Assembly: GCF_014467075.1 (NCBI RefSeq)
Contig: NZ_AP023027.1
Coordinates: 20,001-82,500, forward strand
From: Anaerostipes caccae L1-92
GTDB taxonomy: Bacteria > Bacillota > Clostridia > Lachnospirales > Lachnospiraceae
DNA: 62,500 nt
Reading direction: 5' to 3'
Below are positions 33,603 through 40,511 of this stretch, piece after piece. The notes beneath the pieces were generated by a model. It saw only the letters and a list, made by a program, of their open reading frames with translations, did not search any database and was not told where the DNA came from. Each line of letters begins with the position of its first letter. Within the stretch, counting starts at the first letter, position 1. A program made the position numbers and the translations under genes.

Positions 33603-34637
33603 ATGCAGGGGAAAATGAAAGCACAGATGTTTTATGCACCGGGAGATGTAAGGTTTGAGGAGACGGATATTCCTCAGATTAAAGATGATGAGGTATTGGT
33701 TCAGGTAAAAGCGGCGCTGACCTGCGGCACAGACCTGAAAACATACAGGAGAGGACATCCGACGATTATCACTTCTGTACCTTCCACATTCGGCCATGAG
33801 TTTTCCGGAGTGGTTGTGGAGGCAGGAAAGGACGTTACAAAATTCAAGGTAGGAGACCGGATCGTGGGAGCTAATACCGCCCCTTGTTTTGAGTGTGAGC
33901 ATTGTAAAAACAAGAGATACAGCCTTTGTGAAAATCTGCAGTACCTGAACGGCGCTTACTCTGAGTATGTAGCTGTACCGGCGCACATCCTGAAATACAA
34001 TTTCTACCGTGTCCCTGATCATCTGCCGTTTGAACAGGCGGCTCTGCTGGAGCCCCTGGCATGCGCGGTCCACGGAAGCGACCGGATACCGGCCAAGGTG
34101 GGAGACACCGTCGCAGTCATCGGAGCAGGACCCATCGGACTTATGTTTATGAAGCTGTTAAGTCTGAAAGGATGCAGAGTTATAGCCGTAGATTTGTCAG
34201 ATTACCGCCTGGAGCAGTCTGAGAAATTCGGGGTATGGAAAACTGTCAATGCCTCTGGGGAAGAACATATAAATCAAGTGAGAGATTTGTGCGGCGGAAA
34301 AGGAGCCGATGTGGTCGTGGAAGCAACCGGATTCCCGGAAGTCTGGGAAAATGCAGTAAATATGGTCAGACCCGGAGGAACGGTTCTTGCATTCGGGGGC
34401 ACAAAGGCAGGCACAAGTATCACCCTGGACTGTCAGAAGTTCCACTATGAGGAGATCACACTGAAGGCCGTTTACCATCATACACCGTATCATGTACAGC
34501 TGGCGCTGAAACTGCTGTCCAACGGGCAGATCGACGGCAGTCTGTTCATCACAGGGCATTATCCTTTAGAAAAAGCCATTGATGCACTGGAGAGCATCGG
34601 CAGGCAGGAAGGCATCAAATACGCAATTATCCCTTAA
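33603..34637 (+). CDS. Zinc-dependent medium-chain dehydrogenase (sorbitol/galactitol-1-phosphate dehydrogenase-like)
   Basis: A 344-residue medium-chain dehydrogenase. Catalytic zinc ligands are Cys41 ('TCGTD') and His65/Glu66 ('GHEF'). Structural zinc ligands Cys95, Cys98, Cys101 and Cys109 are present. The NAD-binding loop is 'VIGAGPIGLM' near 170. It resembles GatD and threonine/sorbitol dehydrogenases. In this operon it probably oxidises the alditol phosphate made by the GatABC transporter. The ATG at 33603 has GGAGGATGG upstream. Confidence 0.86.
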   Translation: MQGKMKAQMFYAPGDVRFEETDIPQIKDDEVLVQVKAALTCGTDLKTYRRGHPTIITSVPSTFGHEFSGVVVEAGKDVTKFKVGDRIVGANTAPCFECEHCKNKRYSLCENLQYLNGAYSEYVAVPAHILKYNFYRVPDHLPFEQAALLEPLACAVHGSDRIPAKVGDTVAVIGAGPIGLMFMKLLSLKGCRVIAVDLSDYRLEQSEKFGVWKTVNASGEEHINQVRDLCGGKGADVVVEATGFPEVWENAVNMVRPGGTVLAFGGTKAGTSITLDCQKFHYEEITLKAVYHHTPYHVQLALKLLSNGQIDGSLFITGHYPLEKAIDALESIGRQEGIKYAIIP

Positions 34638-34721
34638 AATAAACTTCCTTCGGGCTTGGCGCGCTTTGCTTCATAGGTTACAATAGTTATTGTATGTATG
34701 TTGTTTGAAATGGAGGGTCTT

Positions 34722-35750
34722 ATGAGTACGATTACGGTGATTGGAGCAGGAGTGATGGCATCAAGCCTTTCCTTTCCTGCTGTGGAAAACGGAAATGAGA
34801 TGCGTCTTACGGGGACACCGCTGGACAGGGAGATTATTGATTCGGTAAAGGCAAACCGTTACCATCCCTCACTGAAAAGAACACTGCCCGAGGGCGTAAA
34901 GGCATTTCAGATCGAAGAGCTGGATGCCGCGCTTGACGGATGTGATGCAGTGATTCTGGGAGTCAGCAGCTTTGGGGTAGATTGGTTTATTGAAAATGCC
35001 CTGGCAAAGATACCGGATAAAATACCGGTGATCGCAGTGACTAAGGGTGTTGAAGTATATGACGACGGGATGGTAAAGACGTTTCCCGAACTGTTTGCAT
35101 CAAATGTAGAGAAGGGTAAGAGCCACGAATTTTGTGCCATCGGAGGGCCCTGCAGATGCTATGAGCTGGCAGATCATGATGATACGAGAGTCGCATTCTG
35201 CGGAAAGAACATGGAAGTCCTTGAGTTCTTTAAAAAGCTTTTAGAGAGGCCGTATTATCACATTGATCTGACACAGGATGTGGCCGGGCTGGAGATTGCG
35301 GTTGCCCTTAAAAATGCATATGCCCTTGGAGTCAGCCTTGGCATCGGTCTGGAAGAAAAGCAGCAGAAATATATGTGCAACACGCAGTCTGCACTGTTTG
35401 GACAGAGCTCTTATGAGATCATGAAATTTGTCCAGTACATGGGAGGAAATGTTGAAAACTCCATTCACGGAATCGGCGACCTGTATGTGACCGTCATGGG
35501 CGGCCGTTCAAAGGAAATCGGCAAAAGACTTGGAGCTGGAATGCCATATGAACAGGCTATGGAAGAACTCAAAGGTGTGACTTTAGAATCAGTGGTCATC
35601 GCCCGGCGGGCGGCGAAAGCTGTTAGAATTCTTTCTGAGAAAAATCAGATAAAAAAAGAAGATTTTCCTCTGATTTTACATATTGATGATGTTTTACAGC
35701 ATGGATCAATGCTCGATATACCTTGGAAAAAGTTCAGAGTAAATGAATAA
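34722..35750 (+). CDS. GpsA-like NAD(P)-dependent dehydrogenase, paralogue 2
   Basis: A 342-residue homologue of the protein at 14903-15946 along its whole length. It has the same altered Rossmann loop ('GAGVMASS' for GAGxWG), 'GGPCRCYEL', 'KNAYALGVSLGIGL' and 'GIGDLYVTVMGG'. The start is the ATG at 34722 after GGAGGG. It is 84 bases after the zinc dehydrogenase gene. If it reduces DHAP from the aldolase reaction it would make glycerol-3-phosphate; alternatively it acts on the operon's own polyol phosphate. A hairpin repeat starts three bases after its stop codon. Confidence 0.82.
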   Translation: MSTITVIGAGVMASSLSFPAVENGNEMRLTGTPLDREIIDSVKANRYHPSLKRTLPEGVKAFQIEELDAALDGCDAVILGVSSFGVDWFIENALAKIPDKIPVIAVTKGVEVYDDGMVKTFPELFASNVEKGKSHEFCAIGGPCRCYELADHDDTRVAFCGKNMEVLEFFKKLLERPYYHIDLTQDVAGLEIAVALKNAYALGVSLGIGLEEKQQKYMCNTQSALFGQSSYEIMKFVQYMGGNVENSIHGIGDLYVTVMGGRSKEIGKRLGAGMPYEQAMEELKGVTLESVVIARRAAKAVRILSEKNQIKKEDFPLILHIDDVLQHGSMLDIPWKKFRVNE

Positions 35751-35753
35751 GTA

Positions 35754-35840
35754 TGACATTTTCCACATGATTTCCGTTCGGCTCTTAGAATGCCTCACTC
35801 CAATCATGTGGAAAATGGACGTAATGTCTGTTGGAGAAGG
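35754..35840 (+). repeat. Post-stop hairpin repeat, copy 3
   Basis: TGACATTTT begins three bases after the stop of the GpsA-like gene. CATTTTCCACATGATT (35757-35772) and AATCATGTGGAAAATG (35802-35817) form a perfect 16-bp stem. The loop has GTTCGGCTCTTAGAATGCC followed by TCACT, and the tail is GGACGTAATGTCTGTTGGAG. It is nearly the same sequence as copy 1 on the opposite strand at 21610-21689. Confidence 0.8.
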
Positions 35841-35867
35841 GGCACTGTCAAAAAAAGTGCCTCTTTT
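35841..35867 (+). terminator. Terminator after the GpsA-like paralogue 2
   Basis: GGCACT (35841-35846) / AGTGCC (35856-35861) with TCTTTTC after it. It directly follows the hairpin repeat and may end the galactitol-type operon before the SDR gene. Confidence 0.65.
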
Positions 35868-35870
35868 CGA

Positions 35871-35988
35871 AAGTTATTTACCGCTATTGTAGGAGCGCAT
35901 TTCAAAAGCGCGACGGAAATAGCGGTAAATAACTTATTAAGTTCAGATTCTATATCTCCGGGACGGCATGAAGGCGTTCCGGAGATAT
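35871..35988. repeat. Two further perfect hairpins before the SDR gene
   Basis: AAGTTATTTACCGCTATT (35871-35888) pairs perfectly with 35918-35935 around a GCGC-containing loop. ATATCTCCGG (35952-35961) pairs with CCGGAGATAT (35979-35988), 22 bases before the SDR start codon. With copy 3 and the terminator they make four stacked hairpins in 235 bases. Confidence 0.65.
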
Positions 35989-36010
35989 CGGCAGTTATAA
36001 GGAGGTACAC

Positions 36011-36778
36011 ATGGAGTTAGGGTTATCGGGAAAGACGGCGGTCGTTACAGGGGGAGCAAAAGGCTTTGGACGGGCAGTCTGCCGGGTGCTGGCTGAGGAA
36101 GGCGCCAATGTGGTCATGAATTACCGGTCAGGAAAGGACGAGGCGGAGGCACTGATCCGCCAAATGAACCAGGAGTGTCCCGGAAAGGTCTTTGGATTTC
36201 AGGGAGATATGATGGAGGAGTCCGACAGGAAAGGACTGTTTTTGGCTGCCTGTGAACAGTTTGGGGGCGCAGATATCCTCGTGAACAATGCGGCCTCCTG
36301 GACAACTTCCATGGCTGCAAAAATGCCGGAAGAAGATTTTCGCAGAGTTCTGGAGATGAATCTGACAGTGCCGTTTCTGCTTTCTCAAAAGCTGATCTGC
36401 CATCTCACGGAGTCAGGAAAAAAGGGAAGTATTTTAAATGTGGTTTCCAAAGCGGGCATCATGGGATCGAAAAGAAATCATTCTCATTATGCATCATCGA
36501 AAGCCGGCTTGATCGGGCTTACGAAATCTCTTGCCAGGGAAACTGCAGAATACGGAATTACTGTAAATGCCATTGCTCCGGGATACATGAAGACGGACAT
36601 GCTGATGAAATCTTTTAAAGATAAAAAAGATGAAGAAGAACAGAACAAAAAGATACCCATAGGAAGAATTGCAGATCCTAGAGAAGTGGCAAATGCGGCC
36701 GTCTTCCTTGTGTCAGAGAGGGCTTCCTATTTTACCGGTATTACGTTTGATGCCACAGGAGGAATGCTGATGTGCTGA
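36011..36778 (+). CDS. Short-chain dehydrogenase/reductase (SDR)
   Basis: A 255-residue classical SDR with the cofactor loop 'TGGAKGFG' (residues 13-20), 'NNAAS', the catalytic Ser/Tyr/Lys set ('VVSKAG' and 'HYASSKAG') and a C-terminal 'GITFDATGGM'. It is of the FabG/polyol dehydrogenase size. The ATG at 36011 follows AAGGAGG. It follows the galactitol-type operon but is separated by a terminator and hairpins, so it may be read through at low level or have its own promoter. A polyol or sugar oxidoreductase role is inferred only from position. Confidence 0.83.
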   Translation: MELGLSGKTAVVTGGAKGFGRAVCRVLAEEGANVVMNYRSGKDEAEALIRQMNQECPGKVFGFQGDMMEESDRKGLFLAACEQFGGADILVNNAASWTTSMAAKMPEEDFRRVLEMNLTVPFLLSQKLICHLTESGKKGSILNVVSKAGIMGSKRNHSHYASSKAGLIGLTKSLARETAEYGITVNAIAPGYMKTDMLMKSFKDKKDEEEQNKKIPIGRIADPREVANAAVFLVSERASYFTGITFDATGGMLMC

Positions 36779-36808
36779 GCTGGTTACAAAAATTTCACAG
36801 TTGTAAGT

Positions 36809-36837
36809 TTGAAAGCTTTCTGTACTCGTGATAAAAT
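36809..36837 (+). promoter_or_regulatory. Promoter of the alarmone synthetase gene
   Basis: TTGAAA (36809-36814), 17-base spacer, TAAAAT (36832-36837). Confidence 0.7.
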
Positions 36838-36903
36838 ATTCTTTAGAACTGACAGGCATAGGAGAACCAGATACGATACAATTCAGAAAGAGGTGTGAAT
36901 TCT

Positions 36904-37557
36904 ATGGCAAAGATTGAATTACCTGATGTAAAGGATATTTTTTTAGAATACCGGAAAATGCAGCTGTTATATCAGTCAGCGCTGAAAGAGATCGGAACAA
37001 AGCTTGAAATTTTAAATGACGAATTTAAATTTGTACACAAATATAATCCGATCGAACATATCGAATCCCGGATGAAAAGTGAAGAGAGTATTGTCCGAAA
37101 GCTCATGAAAAAAGGGCAGGACATTACCGTAGAAAACATTGAGAGATATATTGACGATGTGGCAGGGATCAGAGTTATCTGCTCCTTTACCCCGGATATT
37201 TACCGGATCGTAGATATGATCTCCAATCAGGATGATATTGAAGTTGTAAAGACCAAAGATTACATGGTCAATCCAAAACCCAGCGGGTACAGGAGTTATC
37301 ACATGATTGTGAAAGTTCCGATCTTTCTCTCAGATACAGTCGTTCCAACAAGGGTAGAGATACAGATCCGCACGGTTGCCATGGACTTTTGGGCGTCCCT
37401 GGAACATAAAATTTATTACAAGTATGACGGACATGCTCCGGAATATATCCGGTCAGAACTTCGGGAATGTGCAGAGATGATCAGTTATCTGGACAGTAAG
37501 ATGCTGGCCATCAATGAAGAGATTCACAGCCTGAAACAGGAGGATATGCGCAGATAA
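36904..37557 (+). CDS. relQ: Small alarmone synthetase (GTP pyrophosphokinase, RelQ/YjbM type)
   Basis: A 217-residue single-domain (p)ppGpp synthetase with no hydrolase or regulatory domains. RelA-SpoT synthetase motifs are seen: 'DVAGIRVICSF' near residue 86, 'NPKPSGYRSYH' near 123, and the Mg/GTP-binding 'VEIQIRTVAMDFW' near 148. Small synthetases respond mainly through transcription or allosteric ppGpp rather than ribosome stalling. The start is the ATG at 36904 with AGAGGTG upstream; an earlier ATG three codons upstream is less well spaced. The gene is apparently monocistronic. Confidence 0.9.
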   Translation: MAKIELPDVKDIFLEYRKMQLLYQSALKEIGTKLEILNDEFKFVHKYNPIEHIESRMKSEESIVRKLMKKGQDITVENIERYIDDVAGIRVICSFTPDIYRIVDMISNQDDIEVVKTKDYMVNPKPSGYRSYHMIVKVPIFLSDTVVPTRVEIQIRTVAMDFWASLEHKIYYKYDGHAPEYIRSELRECAEMISYLDSKMLAINEEIHSLKQEDMRR

Positions 37558-37628
37558 CTTAAAAATTTTGTACCTTTTTTCTCTCCTTTCTCATAGTATA
37601 TTATCAGTAGAGAAAAGGAGCAGCGAAA

Positions 37629-38021
37629 ATGATGGATCGTGAAGGTTTGGGTGATCTGCCTACATTTGATATGGAGTCTCTTTCCAGAAAGCCGATGGTG
37701 ATGATGGATGAGCAGGATGAGGACGATTATCAGTACATTACGAAGATGTATGGACCGGTTGCAGGTAAAGTACTTGAGTACATTGAGGATGCCTGCGATC
37801 AGCTGGAGTACAAGGGAAGTATGATGTTTGACGAGTATCTGGACCGCACGGGGGTTCTTGTACTTGCCGATCATATCTATGACAAGATCAAGGAAATGGA
37901 AAAAGAAGACTGTATTAAAAAAGACCGCCTTCTTTATCAGATGGTCTGCACACTGCTGGGAGGAGAACTCTATCACCGCAGATGCCGTTACAGGAGAAAA
38001 TGCAGAATGTTTTCTGATTAA
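37629..38021 (+). CDS. Conserved-looking hypothetical protein (130 residues)
   Basis: A small acidic protein with a strong ribosome site (AAAAGGAG). The first 35 residues are Met- and Asp-rich ('MVMMDEQDEDDYQYI'); the rest looks helical, and the C-terminus is basic and Cys/Arg-rich ('GGELYHRRCRYRRKCRMFSD'). No known domain, signal or membrane segment. It follows relQ by 71 bases and ends at a bidirectional terminator. I believe similar proteins occur in other Lachnospiraceae, but no function is known to me. Confidence 0.7.
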   Translation: MMDREGLGDLPTFDMESLSRKPMVMMDEQDEDDYQYITKMYGPVAGKVLEYIEDACDQLEYKGSMMFDEYLDRTGVLVLADHIYDKIKEMEKEDCIKKDRLLYQMVCTLLGGELYHRRCRYRRKCRMFSD

Positions 38022-38043
38022 AAAACATAAGTATGAAGACAGA

Positions 38044-38088
38044 GATGCCGCAAAACAGCTGGAGTACAGTTGTTTTGCGGCATCTTTT
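38044..38088. terminator. Bidirectional terminator
   Basis: GATGCCGCAAAACA (38044-38057) pairs perfectly with TGTTTTGCGGCATC (38071-38084), followed by TTTT. It lies between convergent genes ending at 38021 (+) and 38090 (-). Confidence 0.85.
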
Positions 38089-38089
38089 G

Positions 38090-38989
38090 TCAGTCGGTGC
38101 CGGGTTTGTTCTGCCATGCTTTATAAATTTCTTCCTTTGAGGAAGAAGGATAGAGTCTGATCATACGGCAAATGGAGGCGATAGTCTGAGGATCTTCCTC
38201 TAAGGCATCGGCTATCTCTGCCTCAGTTTTTCCTCGCTGCATCTTTTTTTGAACCAGATCAATTACTTTGGTATATTCTCCTTCTTTTCTGCTGTACTCC
38301 ATCTGGGTGACATAATCTGAAAGATTTTTTTGGCGGAACAAATATTCGTCCATACGTTCAGGATCGCGTTCCAGCAATTCAAGTTCTCTGATGGCTTCTT
38401 CAATATAAGGATCTTTTTCTATCATGGCACGTTCCTCCTCTCCCTCTGCGCAAATAAAACATGCCCATTGATATAACTTTTTATGCTCTTCTTTTACTTT
38501 TGAAGAGTTCAGTTTTGGCAGCTCAATCACATGAATTTCCCACTGATCGCTGTATAGGCTGTGTCTGCTGTCCTCACTCATATGAAAAGAGGAATAAAAA
38601 TAATTGGTGTCAGCCAGCTGATTGAAACCAAGAATACTGATATGAATGGTCTTAACACAGTTGGCATAAGCTTCTCCTGATTTTAAATCCTGAGTGTAAA
38701 TTTTTGCTAAATAGGACAGCGATCTTCTGTCCCAGTGTGTGTAGGGCAGTACCTGCATCTCTATGTTAATTTTTCCGGTCCCTTCCACTACGGTATACAA
38801 ATCAAGTATGGAAAGCTTTCCTTCCAGAAGATCTTTGGAAAGGTGGCGGTCTTTTATATGAATGGTCCCGATCTTTTCAGGAGGAATATGCAGGATACTG
38901 CTTAAAAATCCCCGGAGTATCTTAGGCTGCTTCATGATCTGTGTGAAAGCATAGTCATTTTTAAGTGATATATTGTTAGACTTTTTCAT
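38090..38989 (-). CDS. Rpn-family PD-(D/E)XK nuclease (recombination-promoting nuclease/'transposase')
   Basis: A 299-residue protein of the Rpn/YhgA-like family (transposase_31-type PD-(D/E)XK nuclease). The nuclease core is seen as Asp63 in 'LDLYTVVEG' and Glu77-x-Gln79 in 'INIEMQV'. The opening 'KNDYAFTQIM' and the C-terminal 'GKTEAEIADAL' helix-turn region are typical. Relatives in Escherichia coli are DNA endonucleases that raise RecA-independent recombination. Many Lachnospiraceae genomes hold numerous diverged copies. It is intact here and shows no inverted repeats of an insertion sequence. Confidence 0.85.
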   Translation of the reverse strand: MKKSNNISLKNDYAFTQIMKQPKILRGFLSSILHIPPEKIGTIHIKDRHLSKDLLEGKLSILDLYTVVEGTGKINIEMQVLPYTHWDRRSLSYLAKIYTQDLKSGEAYANCVKTIHISILGFNQLADTNYFYSSFHMSEDSRHSLYSDQWEIHVIELPKLNSSKVKEEHKKLYQWACFICAEGEEERAMIEKDPYIEEAIRELELLERDPERMDEYLFRQKNLSDYVTQMEYSRKEGEYTKVIDLVQKKMQRGKTEAEIADALEEDPQTIASICRMIRLYPSSSKEEIYKAWQNKPGTD

Positions 38990-39106
38990 CTTTTGTTATC
39001 TCCTTTAGTTTATCATATATGGAAAGTTTTTTCAATATCACCTAGTATTTTACAATATAATCACTAAAATGTCAAATTATGTATTTTGGAGATCCAGAGA
39101 GTATTT

Positions 39107-39670
39107 TTATGAGATAACTAAAAGGATCTCCTTCCCTAGTCTGCACTTTGTTAAATCCTTTTCTGACTCGCTTTGTATTCTGCCGTCTGAAAGCATGTCT
39201 TCAAATTCTTTTCTGGATAACTGCAGTTTTTCACGAAGTATTGCCGATACTTTTACATCTGATGCATCATTACTTCTGATATGCAGCCTAACAGGTCCGT
39301 CAAATGCAGCACATCCGGTTATCTTGTAATCATATGGACCAATTTTGCAGCCGTTTCGTTTCAACAAATCTGTATTCATAGCATATTTATGGGCAAGTAT
39401 TTGATCATTGCCGTGGAATTTATCCAGAAGTTCTCTGCTCACTGCTTTGGGATGGATTCTGGATAAGACAGTCAGATTCCATGTGGCTTCACAGCCGGAA
39501 CATTTATAAATAAGCCAGACGTCCAGGTATTTTCTCTGTGCATTAACCCTAAACTGTCCGGAACTGACAAACTCTTTTTGTCTTCCGCATTTTTTGCAGT
39601 ATCGCACTGCTGGAGGCGGAGTTAAGTACTGTACCTCCCAGACAACCGTTCTGAGAAACTTATTTTTCAT
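39107..39670 (-). CDS. DUF1062 domain zinc-ribbon protein
   Basis: A 187-residue protein matching DUF1062. A four-cysteine zinc ribbon is formed by Cys25 and Cys28 ('RYCKKCGR') and Cys57 and Cys60 ('YKCSGCEATWN'). The characteristic 'FRVNAQRKYLDVWLIYKC' lies between them, and a charged C-terminal half has an S4-like 'LREKLQLSRKEFEDMLSDGRI' segment. Function unknown; nucleic acid binding is plausible from the ribbon. RBS GGAAGGAG. A 16-codon open frame with a strong ribosome site lies just upstream (39688-39738). Confidence 0.83.
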   Translation of the reverse strand: MKNKFLRTVVWEVQYLTPPPAVRYCKKCGRQKEFVSSGQFRVNAQRKYLDVWLIYKCSGCEATWNLTVLSRIHPKAVSRELLDKFHGNDQILAHKYAMNTDLLKRNGCKIGPYDYKITGCAAFDGPVRLHIRSNDASDVKVSAILREKLQLSRKEFEDMLSDGRIQSESEKDLTKCRLGKEILLVIS

Positions 39671-39687
39671 AAAATCTCCTTCCTGTT

Positions 39688-39738
39688 CTAAATTAGATTA
39701 GGAAAGAAAAAAGGCGGATTTTCTAAAATTCGCTTCAC
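39688..39738 (-). CDS. Possible 16-residue leader peptide upstream of the DUF1062 gene
   Basis: A near-perfect Shine-Dalgarno (AGGAGGTGA) is followed by a GTG start at 39738 and a 16-codon frame (VKRILENPPFFFPNLI) ending with TAG at 39688, seventeen bases before the DUF1062 start codon. The ribosome site is the strongest in this neighbourhood and has no other coding frame to serve. It could be a regulatory leader with a Pro-Pro/Phe run, or a decayed gene start. Confidence 0.4.
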   Translation of the reverse strand: MKRILENPPFFFPNLI

Positions 39739-39817
39739 AATGTCACCTCCTGAATTAGTTATTCTGAAAAAATTCTATCACTCATTTCCGTCAGTACAAA
39801 CCTCATCCTTTATTATG

Positions 39818-39860
39818 AAAAAAAGATGAGCCAATACGGTTTTTATATCCGTATCGGCTC
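39818..39860 (-). terminator. Minus-strand terminator after the CD3324-like gene
   Basis: GAGCC-a-ATACGG (39828-39839) / CCGTAT-c-GGCTC (39849-39860) with an A run at 39818-39824 that is the U run of the minus-strand transcript. The stem starts four bases after the stop codon at 39865. Confidence 0.85.
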
Positions 39861-39864
39861 ACCT

Positions 39865-40146
39865 TTACATGTTATGGATCATTTTCTCCTGCCGGATGAT
39901 TCTTTGAATGCTTTTCAGAGACAGAAAATATTTTTCGGATAATAGATCCTGGCTTTCTCCTGCAAGATACTCACTAAATATTTGTGCATTGCGTTTTTGA
40001 AAATACTTTAGAGATGCGGCAGAAGTCCCACGGGGCTTTTTTCTGTCCGATCTTCTTGGTATATAAATGCTCTCCCCTTCTACATATTTTTGGATTTCTT
40101 TAAGAAGTTCAAGGGGAAGTATATGTTTTGCTTTCTTATAGCTCAT
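39865..40146 (-). CDS. Small helix-turn-helix protein (CD3324-like)
   Basis: A 93-residue basic protein. It has 'KKAKHILPLELLKEIQKYVEGESIYIPR' style N-terminal helices and a C-terminal helix-turn-helix-like segment (about 63-90, 'DLLSEKYFLSLKSIQRIIRQ'). It matches my recollection of the CD3324/Mor-like family of small clostridial DNA-binding proteins. Its terminator follows immediately, so it is monocistronic. Target genes are unknown. RBS AGGAGAG. Confidence 0.72.
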   Translation of the reverse strand: MSYKKAKHILPLELLKEIQKYVEGESIYIPRRSDRKKPRGTSAASLKYFQKRNAQIFSEYLAGESQDLLSEKYFLSLKSIQRIIRQEKMIHNM

Positions 40147-40181
40147 ACTGCTCTCCTAAAATAAAAATATTAAATCGGAAC

Positions 40182-40257
40182 AGCAAGGGCTATTTGTCGA
40201 GATTGAAACGTTATAAATCATGCTGTTATTCAGCATGGCTGCAAATAGCTCCCTGCT
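40182..40257. repeat. Nested hairpin in the 365-base gap before 40512
   Basis: AGCAAGGGCTATTTG (40182-40196) pairs with CAAATAGCTCCCTGCT (40242-40257), allowing one extra base. Inside, CATGCTG-TTATT-CAGCATG (40219-40237) forms a second stem. No other feature was seen between 40258 and the promoter at 40447. Confidence 0.55.
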
Positions 40258-40446
40258 ATGCAGCAAAAACAATGGGATCAAGCATATGAATTTTCCTCCT
40301 CTTTTATTTATAGTTATTATATCATTTTCTGAAAAAAATAATAGCCTTAGATTATCAGCGCCGAGTCGGAATTCATAATTTGGTCTTTGTAATTTTTTAC
40401 TATCACCGTCAAGCAGTCTGCTGCTCTTAAAGTTTCCTTAAATTTG

Positions 40447-40475
40447 TTGTGTTTCCTCAGGAAAACGGATAAAAT
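40447..40475 (+). promoter_or_regulatory. Promoter of the 40.5-47.6 kb operon
   Basis: TTGTGT (40447-40452), 17-base spacer, TAAAAT (40470-40475), 37 bases before the start codon of the first gene. Confidence 0.65.
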
Positions 40476-40511
40476 ATACAGATAGGACAGAGAGAATGTT
40501 AGGAGGATCTT

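Noticed and set aside
38090..38989. Rpn-family gene as part of an insertion sequence
   Set aside because: No terminal inverted repeats, target duplications or second transposase gene were seen; the family is a chromosomal nuclease family.
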